Position numbers and translations under genes: made by a program. Below, piece by piece: positions 33,424 through 43,600 of a stretch of 64,000 bases of DNA. Location: contig JAODTK010000999.1 in assembly GCA_026419785.1 (NCBI GenBank), forward strand, positions 558,001 through 622,000, in the 5' to 3' direction. Each line of letters opens with the position of its first letter. Position 1 is the first letter of the stretch. The notes beneath the pieces are model-generated. The model did no database searches. It worked only from the letters and a program-made list of their open reading frames with translations, and had not been told where the DNA came from. The stretch comes from Sclerodactyla briareus (taxonomy: Eukaryota > Echinodermata > Holothuroidea > Dendrochirotida > Sclerodactylidae).

Positions 33424-35887
33424 CAGTGTTCCTATTTTCCGGTATCGGTATCGCATCGCAAAATGCGATACATAATTAGCAAACTGCGAGAGATTTTAAA
33501 AAATGCATAGCAATTTGTGCGATGCAAAACTCTGAGGCTACAAACTGCGCGTCTATTATTTGTCTATTATTTTCTTCTGGGCGATGGTTTTTCCTTAGAC
33601 TTGACATCCATCGCCCGTGCAAAAAGATATTTCTATATTTTTTCCCGTCCTAATATATCGTGAGGAAGAACACCTTAAATATTGTTTGCCCAAGTTTGAT
33701 AACAAAATTAACATCGTGAAAGTCACAAAAATTTGCAAGATCAGTAAACAATGTGCTGGTCGTTCGTACCATACCGGTACCCAGCTGGGACAAACATCAC
33801 GTCCGGCGGGCGGAGTGCAATTACACACTATCGAAAGATTAAAAAGAGCGCTTCAGATTACATTTAGGGGGCGAAAAGATAGCCCCATATTGCCCATGAA
33901 AAATTCCTTGATAACTATTGATTTTACAGCAGCAAGATGATTGAGATTTTATGCCAAATACTGATTGAAGAAGATGCATGAATATTGTAATTCACGATCG
34001 TTTGTGAGATCGCTCTCACATGCAAGTTACATTGGCTACAGCATGCCTTGTGTGTCTGCATGTGTGATTACATGGTACAGGAAAGTTGCCCCTGGACCGC
34101 AAGTAGACTACACGCGGTTCGGTACAACTTACAACATCGTGTATGCAGCTAGTTCAAGTGCAACTGAAGTAGGAATAGGCAGTATGTTTTGAAAAAAGAA
34201 GTCAGATTTTGTTGGAAAGTCTTAGCAAATAAATTTATTGTACATTGCCGAAACATGCCAAATTGATGTATTTTCTACCAAAAAGTCACAAGAGTCTGGG
34301 TTGATGTGTATGTTTCAAACCCAACCTGTAAACACCGAAGTCAAATCAAATTATGATCCACAATTGCGTAGGATCAACACATGGAGCACAGTGTTATTAT
34401 ACACAATGTGTATAAAACACAATTTTCAGGCCTCTTGAATTTTAGATCATAACGATCAATTGCTAACTAGGTTAATTGCCAAAACAGGCTTTGTATAGCT
34501 TAATGAGCAGTGGAACATACAGGCCGCGGGGGGTTACAAGACGTTTAGAAACATGTTCTGAATTTATTTTGAAGAGGAATCGGCACATCGGGATTGACAG
34601 GGGGCTTGAAAAAATGGGGAAGGGTGGTGCCACTAGTGGAGGAAAAGAGTGGCAAGGGGTGGGGGAGAAGGAATTTATATATCCCCAATAAGGGGATCTT
34701 ATGATTTCACATGAACGTCCGCCATAGTGAAATCTCGGATGTTCTGACATGGGCGTTGTCAGTCACTGATGAGAAGGGGCCAATGGGGGGGGGGAGGGGG
34801 GGCCCGGGGAGGAGGAGAGTATCGTGAACTTTTTTCACAAAACTTTTGTCATGTCTCAAAACTTCGAAACTCTGTGCCGCCGCCGGAAGATTTGTGTTAA
34901 AGCAATAACTCTCTAACACAATGCCGAGTGACACGAAACTCTGCACACATGCTCGCCTTACAAAATCTCCGATGAGTACGAATGTGGGCGTCACGGGACC
35001 ACTCTGGCAGCGGCCAGCTTGAATTTTCAATGAAACTGAATGCTAGGGTTTGACTCCTTTGGTTTGTTGCCTTCTAAAGACAACAGACGAACAATGTCAC
35101 CCTCGATTGATCGAGAGTGAGGATATACATGTTGGCGGTTTACCCGCCAGGCGGTCAGTTTATTACTGACCTGTCTGCAGCCCTTACAGAGTAGCACCTG
35201 AAAGCCCTAGAGTGGCACTACAAATGAGTTGAGGGTGAAGGGGAATTTTTTCTCTACTATAGCAGCCGGAATTGAAGAGATAGTATTTAGGGACCATGTG
35301 CATTACCATTCACGAATAAATAAAGCTAACTGCCCAAAAACACCTTGATGTCAGTTACCCATACAGCCAGTGTTGTACGTCAGCTTTGCTGTGACAGACA
35401 TGGTACGCCTAGTGCTGGTATACTATAATCCATGGTTCAGTCAATCTTCGTGTTTGCAATTAATCAAAATCGCACTAGCTTTGGCAGGCAGCATTTTTCG
35501 ATAGCCCGCCTATATTCTTGGAGGGCAATAAGTAGCCCGCCTCAAAAAAAAAAGTTATATGCTCAAGGCTGGCAATCATTGCCCCCCTTCTCACAAACTC
35601 ATAACAGTCTCTGGCCGGGCGTACGTACATACGTAACCTACTACAATACATGGCTGGATGCTAGTGGTCGATTTAATGGTAACTGCAGTATGCACAATGC
35701 AAATGTACCATTATGTCCCGCATTACTCACAATAAATAGTCAGTGTTCATACCTCTCCCAAAAAGTACATTAAAAATGCTTGTTTAGAAAAATATGAATT
35801 GCTATGCAATACTGCAGATGTGCTATACAAAAAAATATTGCATAGCAATTGTGCTATTGCAATTTTTTAGGATCAGTACGGACACTG
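33424..35887. mobile_element. hAT-like DNA transposon nested in the outer one
   Basis: It starts CAGTGTTCCTATTTTCCGG and ends ...CGTACGGACACTG-type sequence (reverse complement CAGTGTCCGTACTGATCC), the classic CAGTGTTC hAT terminus. Flanking 8-mers are ATTCTGAC (33416-33423) and ATCCTGAC (35888-35895), 7 of 8 identical. Subterminal TTGCATAGCAATT boxes appear near both ends. No transposase frame seen. It contains a diverged Helitron-like copy at about 34682-35158. Confidence 0.65.
34682..35158. mobile_element. Diverged Helitron-like copy inside the inner hAT
   Basis: It begins TCCCCAATAAGGGGATC after an A. Further in it has TGTGCCGCCGCCGGAAGATT, GCAATAACTCTCTAACAC, CACACATGCTCGCC and GGATATACATGTTGGCGG then TTTACCCGCC, matching head and tail of the elements at 18861 and 30550, but without a tandem core. 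The 3' border is not resolved because no CTAG follows the hairpin directly. Confidence 0.45.
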
Positions 35888-36145
35888 ATCCTGACTGTCA
35901 CAATCGCGTGGACAAGTTAGCCAGCTTGTCTACTTTCACGAGCCTGCTGGGCAGCCGGGGGTGCTTCATTCTGACATTTTTCTGCTGAATAAGGTGAGTG
36001 GTGGGTTGAAACATTTGACAATTTTAAAAGCAAAACATCAGTAGAATACGTTGGTCATTGCGCCGATCCGACGTTTCGGCCGATAGTGCACAATATCGGG
36101 CCAGTCCGATGTCAGATCCCATATCGGTAGAGCCCTACTCTTAAT

Positions 36146-36797
36146 ATTGGAGATCCAGAGTTTTAGTAACTACTCTGTCACCTAGCTATGACAGGAGACC
36201 CATATCAACCTCATAAAATTTCTTTCAAAACAGGACAAGTCACCCTCCTTTTATTTGATATCCTTCAAAGGTATAGCAAACCAAGTGCTTTGCCCAGGAG
36301 TTGTAGTTGATACTGTTAAGGATGTTTCCACACGAACAAGCTCGCCAACGTTTTTGCGGAGATGCAAAAAATATGGCATTGGAGAGGAAAAAAAATCCTC
36401 CAAATGTTTCCCAACAATTGAATGTCCCATGTGGCGTTGCAGAATTTAGCCAGCCCACATCTACGAAGAACAGGCAACATAAATGTAATGTACACAGCAC
36501 AAATTTGACGAATCTCGGATAACCCTCATGCAAACATATCGCAACATACAAAACTTTCTGTGCATAGTTCCCAAATGACAAACATAGTGCAACATTCCTG
36601 CAAAATTCCCACATTGCGCGGTTAACTTTCTTGTTACTTGAGCCAGTTTCATCAATAGGTCGCAAAATGATTGTCGCATTCGCAAATTTGTTGCATGATC
36701 ATTGTACTTCTCCCGTAAGACCATCACACCACCAGCGACATCTGGCTAGATGCAAGGAATGGGCACAGAAATGAATTAGGAGAGATGCGTCACTCAC
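36146..36797. other. Intronic sequence, nothing recognised
   Basis: A 141-codon open frame on the minus strand (36240-36665) has high Cys/Phe content and no motif I know; no splice signals frame it convincingly. Confidence 0.4.
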
Positions 36798-36840
36798 CTA
36801 ATTTGACATCACCGTTATCTGTGAGTAAAATGTTCGCTCC
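36798..36840 (-). CDS. MAP4K3: MAP4K-like kinase exon: GANILLTDNGDVKL
   Basis: A 43-bp exon with acceptor TTTTTAG and donor GTGAGTGACG encodes GANILLTDNGDVKL plus one base. It carries the catalytic-loop Asn (NILL) that binds magnesium in protein kinases and runs up to the residue before ADFG. It follows HRDIK of the preceding exon in phase 0 and leaves phase 1, completed by CT at 29295. No indel is needed. The sequence is near-identical to MAP4K3/5 of other animals. Confidence 0.93.
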
Positions 36841-37465
36841 CTAAAAAGAAAAGAAAATATGCAGAAATATCATTGGACCTGAATGAACATTAATTCACAC
36901 TTTGAGTCCTAATATATTTGAGTGTAGATTCAGGTTTGCTTTGAACAAGTCAATGTTTGTCACTCCTAAACGCTGAGTGAGTGTGCAAACAATCAATGGG
37001 CAAGTTCAGCCTTGTGGAGACACACCTTTGAATGTCCCTCTCCCAATTCCTGCATGTTGCCCTGGCCTATTTCTAGTGCTGTGTCTGCCATATGTGGGAT
37101 AATGTGTTAACAACTTTTCCTGAACACAGATGAATTTTGCTCTCTCCTAATGAGATACTGTAGTTGCTATGTTTTTTGGTGGGCATGAAAAGTGCCCCTA
37201 TCGACTGTTGACAATATGTATGTATTGGCCCTATTGTACAATGTCTTAGTGTAATGACCTCCCGACAGTAGTCAGCATTACAAAAGTAGGAAGTGAATAA
37301 GACAGCAGGAACTAATAAGAGAATGGAGTCTGATCTTTCCCTATAACAAGGGTGATCCAATGAATCCATGGTTTATCACAGATGTTAATGCTCATTTAAA
37401 GACCAACATAGCTAACATATGCAACTTATCCAAAGTTCAACAGAGCAAGTGAATGAAATTCTTAC
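36841..37465. other. Short intron
   Basis: A ~625-bp intron between two intact kinase exons; no repeat or gene seen. Confidence 0.7.
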
Positions 37466-37569
37466 CTTTATATCTCTGTGCATTTTCTTCAAGTCGTGCA
37501 TATATTTTAAACCCGTTAAAGTTTCTTTGCATACGTATGCTATCTGTGGTTCCGTGAGGCCGCCAGTCA
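37466..37569 (-). CDS. MAP4K3: MAP4K-like kinase exon: TG...AYVCKETL...MHRDIK
   Basis: A 104-bp exon with acceptor TTTCAACAG and donor GTAAGAATTT encodes [17 protein letters not shown] then [17 protein letters not shown]. It covers the alpha-E helix and the start of the catalytic loop, including the catalytic Asp of HRD and the Lys of HRDIK. The family counterpart is VTGPLSE.QIAYV.RETL.GL.YLH..GKMHRDIK. It starts in phase 1, so the preceding exon must end with the first base of a Val codon. No indel is present. This is the most upstream exon I can identify; the glycine loop, VIK lysine and CGGGSL exons were not found. Confidence 0.95.
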
Positions 37570-37687
37570 CTGTTGAAAGGTAATACAGAAAAATTATTTG
37601 AAATGCGATTAGTGTGAATTTAGTTCAACTGGAATGAGGGATATGAATGATAACACAGCATAATTTATGCATTATTTTAATACTGAG

Positions 37688-37905
37688 TGGTACGGTGCAG
37701 TTGACAGAGTATCGGCTCACACCCAGCGATCAGGCTTAAATTCCAGTCGGGTCATACCAAAGACTTCAAAAGATTGTTCCCCTTTGCCTTTCGTGGGCGC
37801 TCAGCACAAGGGATTAGAGCAGAGACAAATGAGGGGCAGGCAATCGGCAAGTTGCTGTCTGCCTGTGATTACCCTTCCCCCACAATGAGGTACAACAGAA
37901 GAGAC
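37688..37905 (+). mobile_element. tRNA-derived SINE (plus strand)
   Basis: The head GGTACGGTGCAGTTGACAGA...CGGCTC resembles a pol III A box, and GGCTTAAATTCCAGTC a degenerate B box. GTCGGGTCATACCAAAGAC, GGGCGCTCAGCA, GAGCAGAGACAAATGAGG and GGCAGGCAAT follow, the same series as in the inverted copy at 26040-26232. Sits between kinase exons and the upstream intron. Confidence 0.6.
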
Positions 37906-38520
37906 AATATCATTTTTTTCTATGGATTGCATGCCTTCTCCTCCTTCCCTCTCTATACCTTTGACATTTTTTCCTCTTCTTTCTTTTTCCTCACCCCTCT
38001 CTCTCTTTCCCCTCCTTTATTCCTATTATTCCTGATCAAACCAACAGGGAGGGGGTAACTTTTTCTCTCCCCCTACCAGATACACTACTATGAAATCTTG
38101 GTAGCTGCAGGCAAACATTGTCAGATTGATTGGATGAAAACAAGGCAAAATGTTTCACAATGTTTCATTTTGTGTAGATCCTTTTAGCAGATTCACAGGC
38201 CTCTGATGCCTGTGAATGACTATCAACATTTGGCCATGGTCACCACTGTATGCCGCGACTCTCATGGAAATCAGGAGACTTCTTGTAGATCTGGCAGTAT
38301 TTTGCTAGCTTAGACAAGCCTAATCACTCACTCAGCAGCACTGTGCCCAGGTTCCTGGAGGTACCATCCCTGGTACTGGCAACTTTCAGGCTGTTAGGGA
38401 CAATTCCAGTCAAAATATTTGAATGTCATATGATTGTGCATGAAAATCACGCCAATCAAAGTTTGTTTCATTTCATAGGCATGTTCGTTTATGAAGTTAC
38501 AAATTTTTAAAGATTATTAA

Positions 38521-38690
38521 TTTATCACTGCTAGTTGGCAATTTTGCAAATGGAAAACATTTGATGATGTCATATCTACCAATTTTGAAGAAAATGTAAA
38601 GAATTATGTCTTTTTCCCTTATAATTGGTAGATATGACATCATAAAAAGGTTGCCAGTTTGCCCAAATCAGCAAATTATATGAAATTTGA
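38521..38690. repeat. Foldback repeat with 21-bp perfect arms
   Basis: ATGATGTCATATCTACCAAT at 38564 (21-bp arm to 38584) is exactly inverted at 38623-38643. Outside the arms, TTGGCAATTTTGCAAATG and the reverse complement of GGTTGCCAGTTTGCCCAAAT also pair imperfectly, giving total arms near 60 bp around a 38-bp loop. A foldback or MITE-derived repeat. Confidence 0.8.
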
Positions 38691-39520
38691 GGGAGCCATA
38701 TTTCCCCAACAACATCGTTAAAACCGGGACGAAGTGATATTGGAAGGAATTTTGTACTCTTTAACATTATAACACTCAGGACGTTATTAATTTGGCTGGA
38801 ATTTTCCTTTAACATCTTATCTCTTGTAGCCTGCTGTCTTTCAGTAGTGGGCCTCATAGCTCTAGCAGCCCCAGTAGCAATGTTTGATTGTTTGATATGA
38901 TCCTCCCTTGCGGGAAAACTGGCAGAGAAGCTTCGCAAGGGTGGAAGGGTGACATGTTGGTACCAGTGAGGCTTTGTGAGCACAACATTCCCAAGTTCAA
39001 ATTGCAGCAGTCAGCGTACGTTCTCCACTAGGTGGATGTACTTGCATTTGCGATGGGCGAGTCTTGGTCTCCAATTCATAATGTAGTTAGATGAAAGAGC
39101 AGTGGATTGGTGCATTGTTTACTGTTTTTTTTTTTTTTTTTTAGGTTGTTTTGGGACGTTTGCAAGGTCACATGGTGGATGTGAGCATCCACGTTGCACA
39201 TGAATCTTCTGCTTCTCCAGGTTCCAGAGAGCAGTCAGATCCTAGATATCACTGTTTGTCTTTTCAAATGGAATGTGTATGGCGTCCTTAAAGTAGGTAG
39301 GGATTGGTTACACCCGGGCCTGCCTCCATATCATCTGCGCCAATGTCCAAGAGAGAAGGCCAGTATCCACAAGCAATCTGGCCAGGGTTCTCTGATGAGC
39401 CTTACGTGGCTTCCGGAACCGAGTGAAAAATCCAAACTTGACAAAGCCCCCATTATTACTCCTTTGCGTCGATAATTCGCTGATCTCATACAACCCAACA
39501 CTCGATAAACGGACAAATGG

Positions 39521-39580
39521 TCTGGCAAAAAGAGAAAGGCGATGGAGTTGCCAACCCGTTACTATGTGAAAATGCCAGAC
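39521..39580. repeat. Copy of the GC-rich element's right-end segment
   Basis: CTGGCAAAAAGAGAAAGGCG then ATGG...TTGCCAACCCG...TGTG...AATGCCAG matches 16277-16331 (CTGGCAAAAAGAGAAGGGCG...GGCCAACCAGC...AATTGCCAG) in the same orientation. It shows that the subterminal segment of the large element is dispersed in this genome. Confidence 0.6.
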
Positions 39581-40271
39581 ACTCTCGGTAGCATATAGGT
39601 GGTACATGTCATAAGGTAATAGCAAGTATGCTAACAGATTCGTGCAAACTGACAGCACTAAACGTTCATGATTTGGGCGTATCAAAAAGGGGTCACTTCA
39701 AAAAGGAAACTGGACCACAACTATACTGGTGAGCCGTGTCTCGAACTTAGGTTTGAAGCCGCAGTTGTTTACTGGACATATATATTATAGATATACTCAT
39801 ATCCCCTGATCAACCCATCAATGGCTTCATTACTGTCTCCAATAATATCCTCGCGGTCTCCAGCAGGTTTAACCTGTCCTCTTGAAGGACAACGCAGGAG
39901 GATTTAACGGGCTATTCAATGGCTGGATAACATACTGAATGCCTCAGTCCAAACTCGGAAGTTCATAGGACTTCCAATTACTGAGTTTGTTCATTTGCCG
40001 TTGTAGGTGTCTTGTGAAGCATTTGTATATTGCAAGATTGAACTGCATCCCATCATGCCATAATAAATGATATCATACTTGCACACCCTGCCACCATTCT
40101 TTTTTTTTAAATTTAAACATTAATTTGACTTCTAAAAGCATTTAGTATATGGTAGAGGATTGCTGTAGCGGGTTGGTAGCGTGTTGATGGTTGTACTTTG
40201 GTTATAAGGAACAACCGCACTTCTCTGCTAATCTGGCATTATTCCACAAAATGAAACAATCAAATACATAC

Positions 40272-40525
40272 ATAATTTCTTGTGTTGTCCAGTGTGACGT
40301 CATGCGTTATTACGCCATTGGGATTCTCCCAATTCTGCTGTTTATAGCCCAAACTTGAAGGCCAATAATTCCACATAGGAACATCGTATTGAAACTGGGG
40401 TTGACCTATAGATCGTTTTCCATTCTCCACAATAGAACCTCTGTTGTATCCAGCTGCAGTGGTCTTCAACTTAACCAGAAGGCCAGGGGGTTCTTTCCAA
40501 ACGAAATAGCTCCGAGTCCATGTAT
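40272..40525 (-). CDS. Candidate exon of unidentified protein
   Basis: Between acceptor CATGCCAG and donor GTATGTATTT lie 254 bp, exactly 2 + 84 codons, open throughout. It encodes TWTRSYFVWKEPPGLLVKLK, a middle with GKRSIGQPQFQYDVPMWNYW and an end VTLDNTRNY. The composition (Trp, Tyr, Asn, Gly) is protein-like and no indel is needed. I do not recognise the family. Caution: the first ~35 bp overlap a dispersed repeat similar to 62300-62360, so the acceptor may belong to a repeat. Entry phase 1, exit phase 0. Confidence 0.35.
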
Positions 40526-40700
40526 CTGGCATGAGACCAGGGGTTATTCCTCAATGAATCTTTCTCGTCTTCCGGCAGAAGACTGAGGGTTATTTGCCAA
40601 AAAGTTGCCCCTGGTCTATGATACTTTCTGGGGACAGGGTTTATTCATGTATTTCAGGGAGCTAATCGCCCCTGGGGTCCTTGCTTAATTGTGAAACCCT
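40526..40700. repeat. Dispersed repeat related to 62290-62400
   Basis: Starting at about 40490, CCAAACGAAATAGCTCCGAG...CTGGCATGAGACCAGGGGTT resembles CAAAAGAAATAGCCCATGG...CTGGCATGGGACCGGGGTT at 62318-62366. Same orientation, substitutions throughout. Confidence 0.5.
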
Positions 40701-41520
40701 ACTTCATCCCACATTGATATAGGCCTTGTTATCTACAGTTACTCTGACAAGTTTTGAACTCCGAGAATGGGCCTGCGGCTATAGTGTAAACAACTGCTGA
40801 TGAGCATAAGCTCTAATCTTGATGACTATCCATGGGAAAAACCGCAATGCCTGCATCATACCTACATCCTGAAGCACTGTTTCACTTCTTTGTTGTTCAA
40901 TAACCACTCCTCTCCAGACGCTGAAATGATTCACAGCAGTGAAGACAATGACTGAGATCCACATGGACTCATTAGGCCACTGCTACTACAGCACGACCTG
41001 CGCCAATGAAACTGCTACAGTGGCATTAGCCATGAAACCCGTGCCAGCCCCAGCCATGGAATCCTCGTAATCACTAGTTTACAGTTCAATGTGAAACATC
41101 ATCCTGAGGGGATTTCATTCATTGCTACACTCTCAGCAGTGGCTGCAGTGAAGGAGCATTATTACCGTTCCAATGACTATCACAATGGACTTTGGTGTTA
41201 TTGACTGCAGACAGTATTGGGCATGGCATGGCATGTGATGATTTTATTGTAATTTTTCAGAATATTGTAAAACATTTCCAAACAAATAGTCCCCTCTTAG
41301 TGGTATATTCGTATAAGAGTTGGTTAGGGAAACTGTTCATTCCATGTTCATTTCAGTTGCTGAAATATTACGGAGTGAAACAAATTTTGATCATGAGGAA
41401 TCGTCATATGCATCTTTATACATGAAGGGAAACAACATTTCATCTGCCCACGTGCATACTCCAGTAGTGAACTGTGAACAAAGGAGATGCCGTTTCAGTA
41501 CCATTGTGTGAAATTTTCAT

Positions 41521-41940
41521 GAATGGGCCGGCCCCAGTGAAGCTTTGATTAAAAATTCCTGACACCCCAAATGAACTGCTGTTGACCATCAATATGACCG
41601 AACGTCAGCTCTGTGCACCAATTTTGTAGGAGAGGTAGCGTTTTGCAGTTTCCACCTATAGGCCCACTGTGCCTCTTTAATGCCAATTGACCTTGACTCA
41701 CAGGTGGTCAACGATGACCCATCAGTCAAGAAACATTGTGACCAAGTCTGATGAGATTCATCAAAGTACGAACAGTTTGTGTCCCAAAACCATAAGTTGA
41801 CAGTCGACAGACAGACAGACAGACAGACAGACAGATAGATAGTAGATCGATATATAGATAGATAGATAGTTAGATAGATATATAGATATATAGATGATGA
41901 TAGTAGATAATAGATAGATAGATAGATAGATAGATAGAAT
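41521..41940. repeat. Interspersed repeat with (ACAG)n/(ATAG)n tail
   Basis: A body with AATTGACCTTGACTCAC, CAGTCAAGAAACATTGTGAC and CTGATGAGATTCATCAAAGT ends in GACAG repeats from 41808, running into GATA/GATAT repeats to 41938. Related bodies lie at 43265-43600 (also ending in ACAGACAGACAG) and 51600-52100. A minus-strand frame of SIYLSIYLSI type is only the microsatellite. Confidence 0.65.
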
Positions 41941-41943
41941 GAC

Positions 41944-42110
41944 ATGGCATCACAATAGCATCAGCTATCCGGTTTGAGGCAAAAATGTCCCGGAATTTGG
42001 AGCTGCCTTGTGGCCAGAAATATGTTCCGTCTTCCTTCATTATTTCTGCCACCCCTTGGTATGTATTATCTGGAGCCAGGAGGTAAACCCAATCATGTAT
42101 CATCAAGAAC
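41944..42110 (-). other. Open, protein-like stretch of unknown nature
   Basis: The minus strand reads WVYLLAPDNTYQGVAEIMKE then DGTYFWPQGSSKFRDIF without a stop for about 55 codons, directly beside the GATA microsatellite. Its 3' end (AGCTATCCGGTTTGAGGCAA on plus) resembles the end of the repeat at 52100 (CGCTGGTTTGAGGCTAAAA), so the segment may be part of a repeat family rather than an exon. No clear donor. Confidence 0.2.
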
Positions 42111-43260
42111 AGTATACAATGTAAATAATTAAAAACCCTGACAAGTTTAACATACAGTCAATCAAATGATTCAGCTTGTGTTTAACCACTGCTCATGAAT
42201 CTACTAGTTCAATCAAGCCTTGTCCACCTAAGGTATTACCTCTGTCTACAGTGGAATTCTTTTCACATATCATACACATGCTCCCACTGTGATTCTACCT
42301 GAAGGGATGGGAATGGTCTGTGTAAATATTACATCAACCTCAATGGACCTGCCCTGTAATTGTATAATGTCTATTATCCTTGTCACAACATGCACAATCT
42401 TTGTCATCATTACATTGACTAACAAGCTAGACAGAAGTGTCTCCTTGGCAAAAGAATGCTGTTATATCTCAAGCATAAGTTAGGGCCATTGGTTAATTTG
42501 TAACATTTTTGAGGGGCATCTCAAGTAAGTACAGTAATGCCCACTATCACTCAGTTGGGTTATACATATTCGTTGCTCCGAATGCATATTGCAACAATTG
42601 AACACAAGTATACATTAAATTTTTAGTCACAACCTGACCTAATTTGTTGAAAGTCAGAAAGTGACAATAATGTAGGTAAACAGGCAAAGTGGCACACAGA
42701 CGTTACTGATTTTTTTTTGGAATCATAGATATCAGCCAGCTCATATATTTCAGAAGTATTACTGTGGTGGATAATATGAAAACATTTCAAATGAAAAGAC
42801 TATTGCTATTCATTCATATTCGGCCTATTTCTACAGTTATGGCTTACTGTCCCCTGTTTTCCATCATAAAAACTATACTTATGAAAGGACCATGGGCATA
42901 AAATGGAGAGAGCTAGACATTTTTCCTTCTCAGGCATTGAAATTCCACCACAAAAATGATAAAACATGTGATTTGGGAGCATGTCACCTAATTCTTGTGT
43001 AATGCCGGTTGAGTTATTGAATGTATGGGGTAAGGGAGACCTGGCATGTGTTAAACTCATTCTGCATTGTATATTTGGTATTTTATAGTTTCATTCCAAT
43101 TAATTATTTCACTTAAACTCAACTTTTCCTGACAAAGGAGGGAAATCTTTGGAAAAAAGTGATTTAAATCAGTGATTTTTTGAAAACATCATTTTGTTTA
43201 AATCCACTTTGAAAAAATCAGTGCTTTTCACCTGATTTTATTTTCAACACGCCTGATATG
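42111..43260. other. Intronic or intergenic sequence; GATTTAAATC repeat at 43155-43230
   Basis: Mostly featureless. At 43158-43225, AAGTGATTTAAATCAGTGAT and an inverted/direct partner TTTAAATCCACTTTG...AAATCAGTG form a small degenerate palindrome of the type seen at ends of several animal DNA transposons. Confidence 0.35.
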
Positions 43261-43264
43261 AGTA

Positions 43265-43600
43265 GATAAGCCCCATAGTTTTGGGGTCATTGATTCAAGG
43301 TTCAAGATGGCCAGAAATTCTCGAACATCCCAAGTGTGCAGACCTGGAGCAAGCATCATGACCAAACATTATGCACTGTGGTCACTACGATCCAGAGGGG
43401 AGCATTTGGCATGATTTCACATGATGGGCCCTCGGGCCTCCACACCAGGCTTTGGGGCCAAAGTTCCTGAACACCCCGATGCCCCCCTTCCCTTGATGTT
43501 ATTTTGACCAGCTTTCACCATAATCCATGAAGCACCACTGGTACGAGGATAACATTTTGAACCGCTTGTATACAACCGAAAAAACAGACAGACAGACGAG
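43265..43600. repeat. Interspersed repeat with (ACAG)n tail, second copy
   Basis: Contains TGGGCCCTCGGGCCTCCACA, AAAGTTCCTGAACACCCCGA and ends ...AACCGAAAAAACAGACAGACAGAC. The CCTGA(C/A)ACCCC box and ACAG tail are shared with 41521-41830; a third partial relative with CCCTGGGCACCCTGAAG is at 44790-44830. Confidence 0.55.

Larger units (their letters stand above)
32364..36137. mobile_element. hAT-like DNA transposon (outer), with 8-bp target duplication
   Basis: The left end TAGGGCTCTACTGAATT and the reverse complement of the right end TAGGGCTCTACCGATATGGG share terminal inverted repeats. Flanking 8-mers are CTCCTAAC (32356-32363) and CTCTTAAT (36138-36145), matching at 6 of 8 positions, as expected for an old hAT insertion. 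Subterminal sequence contains CCGAT-rich boxes (GCCGATGTTCGATCC on the left, GGCCGATAGTGCAC on the right). No transposase frame is visible, so it is non-autonomous or deleted; part of its length is a second nested element. Confidence 0.65.

Noticed and set aside
36240-36665. 141-codon minus-strand frame between kinase exons
   Set aside because: Lies within an intron whose flanking exons join perfectly in sequence and phase; no motif.
38576-38983. 135-codon minus-strand frame
   Set aside because: Its 3' third is the foldback repeat and the rest has no motif; searched because it lies where N-terminal kinase exons were expected, but it does not contain them.
41589-42106. SIYLSIYLSI-type protein on the minus strand
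   Set aside because: It is the translation of a GATA/ACAG microsatellite.
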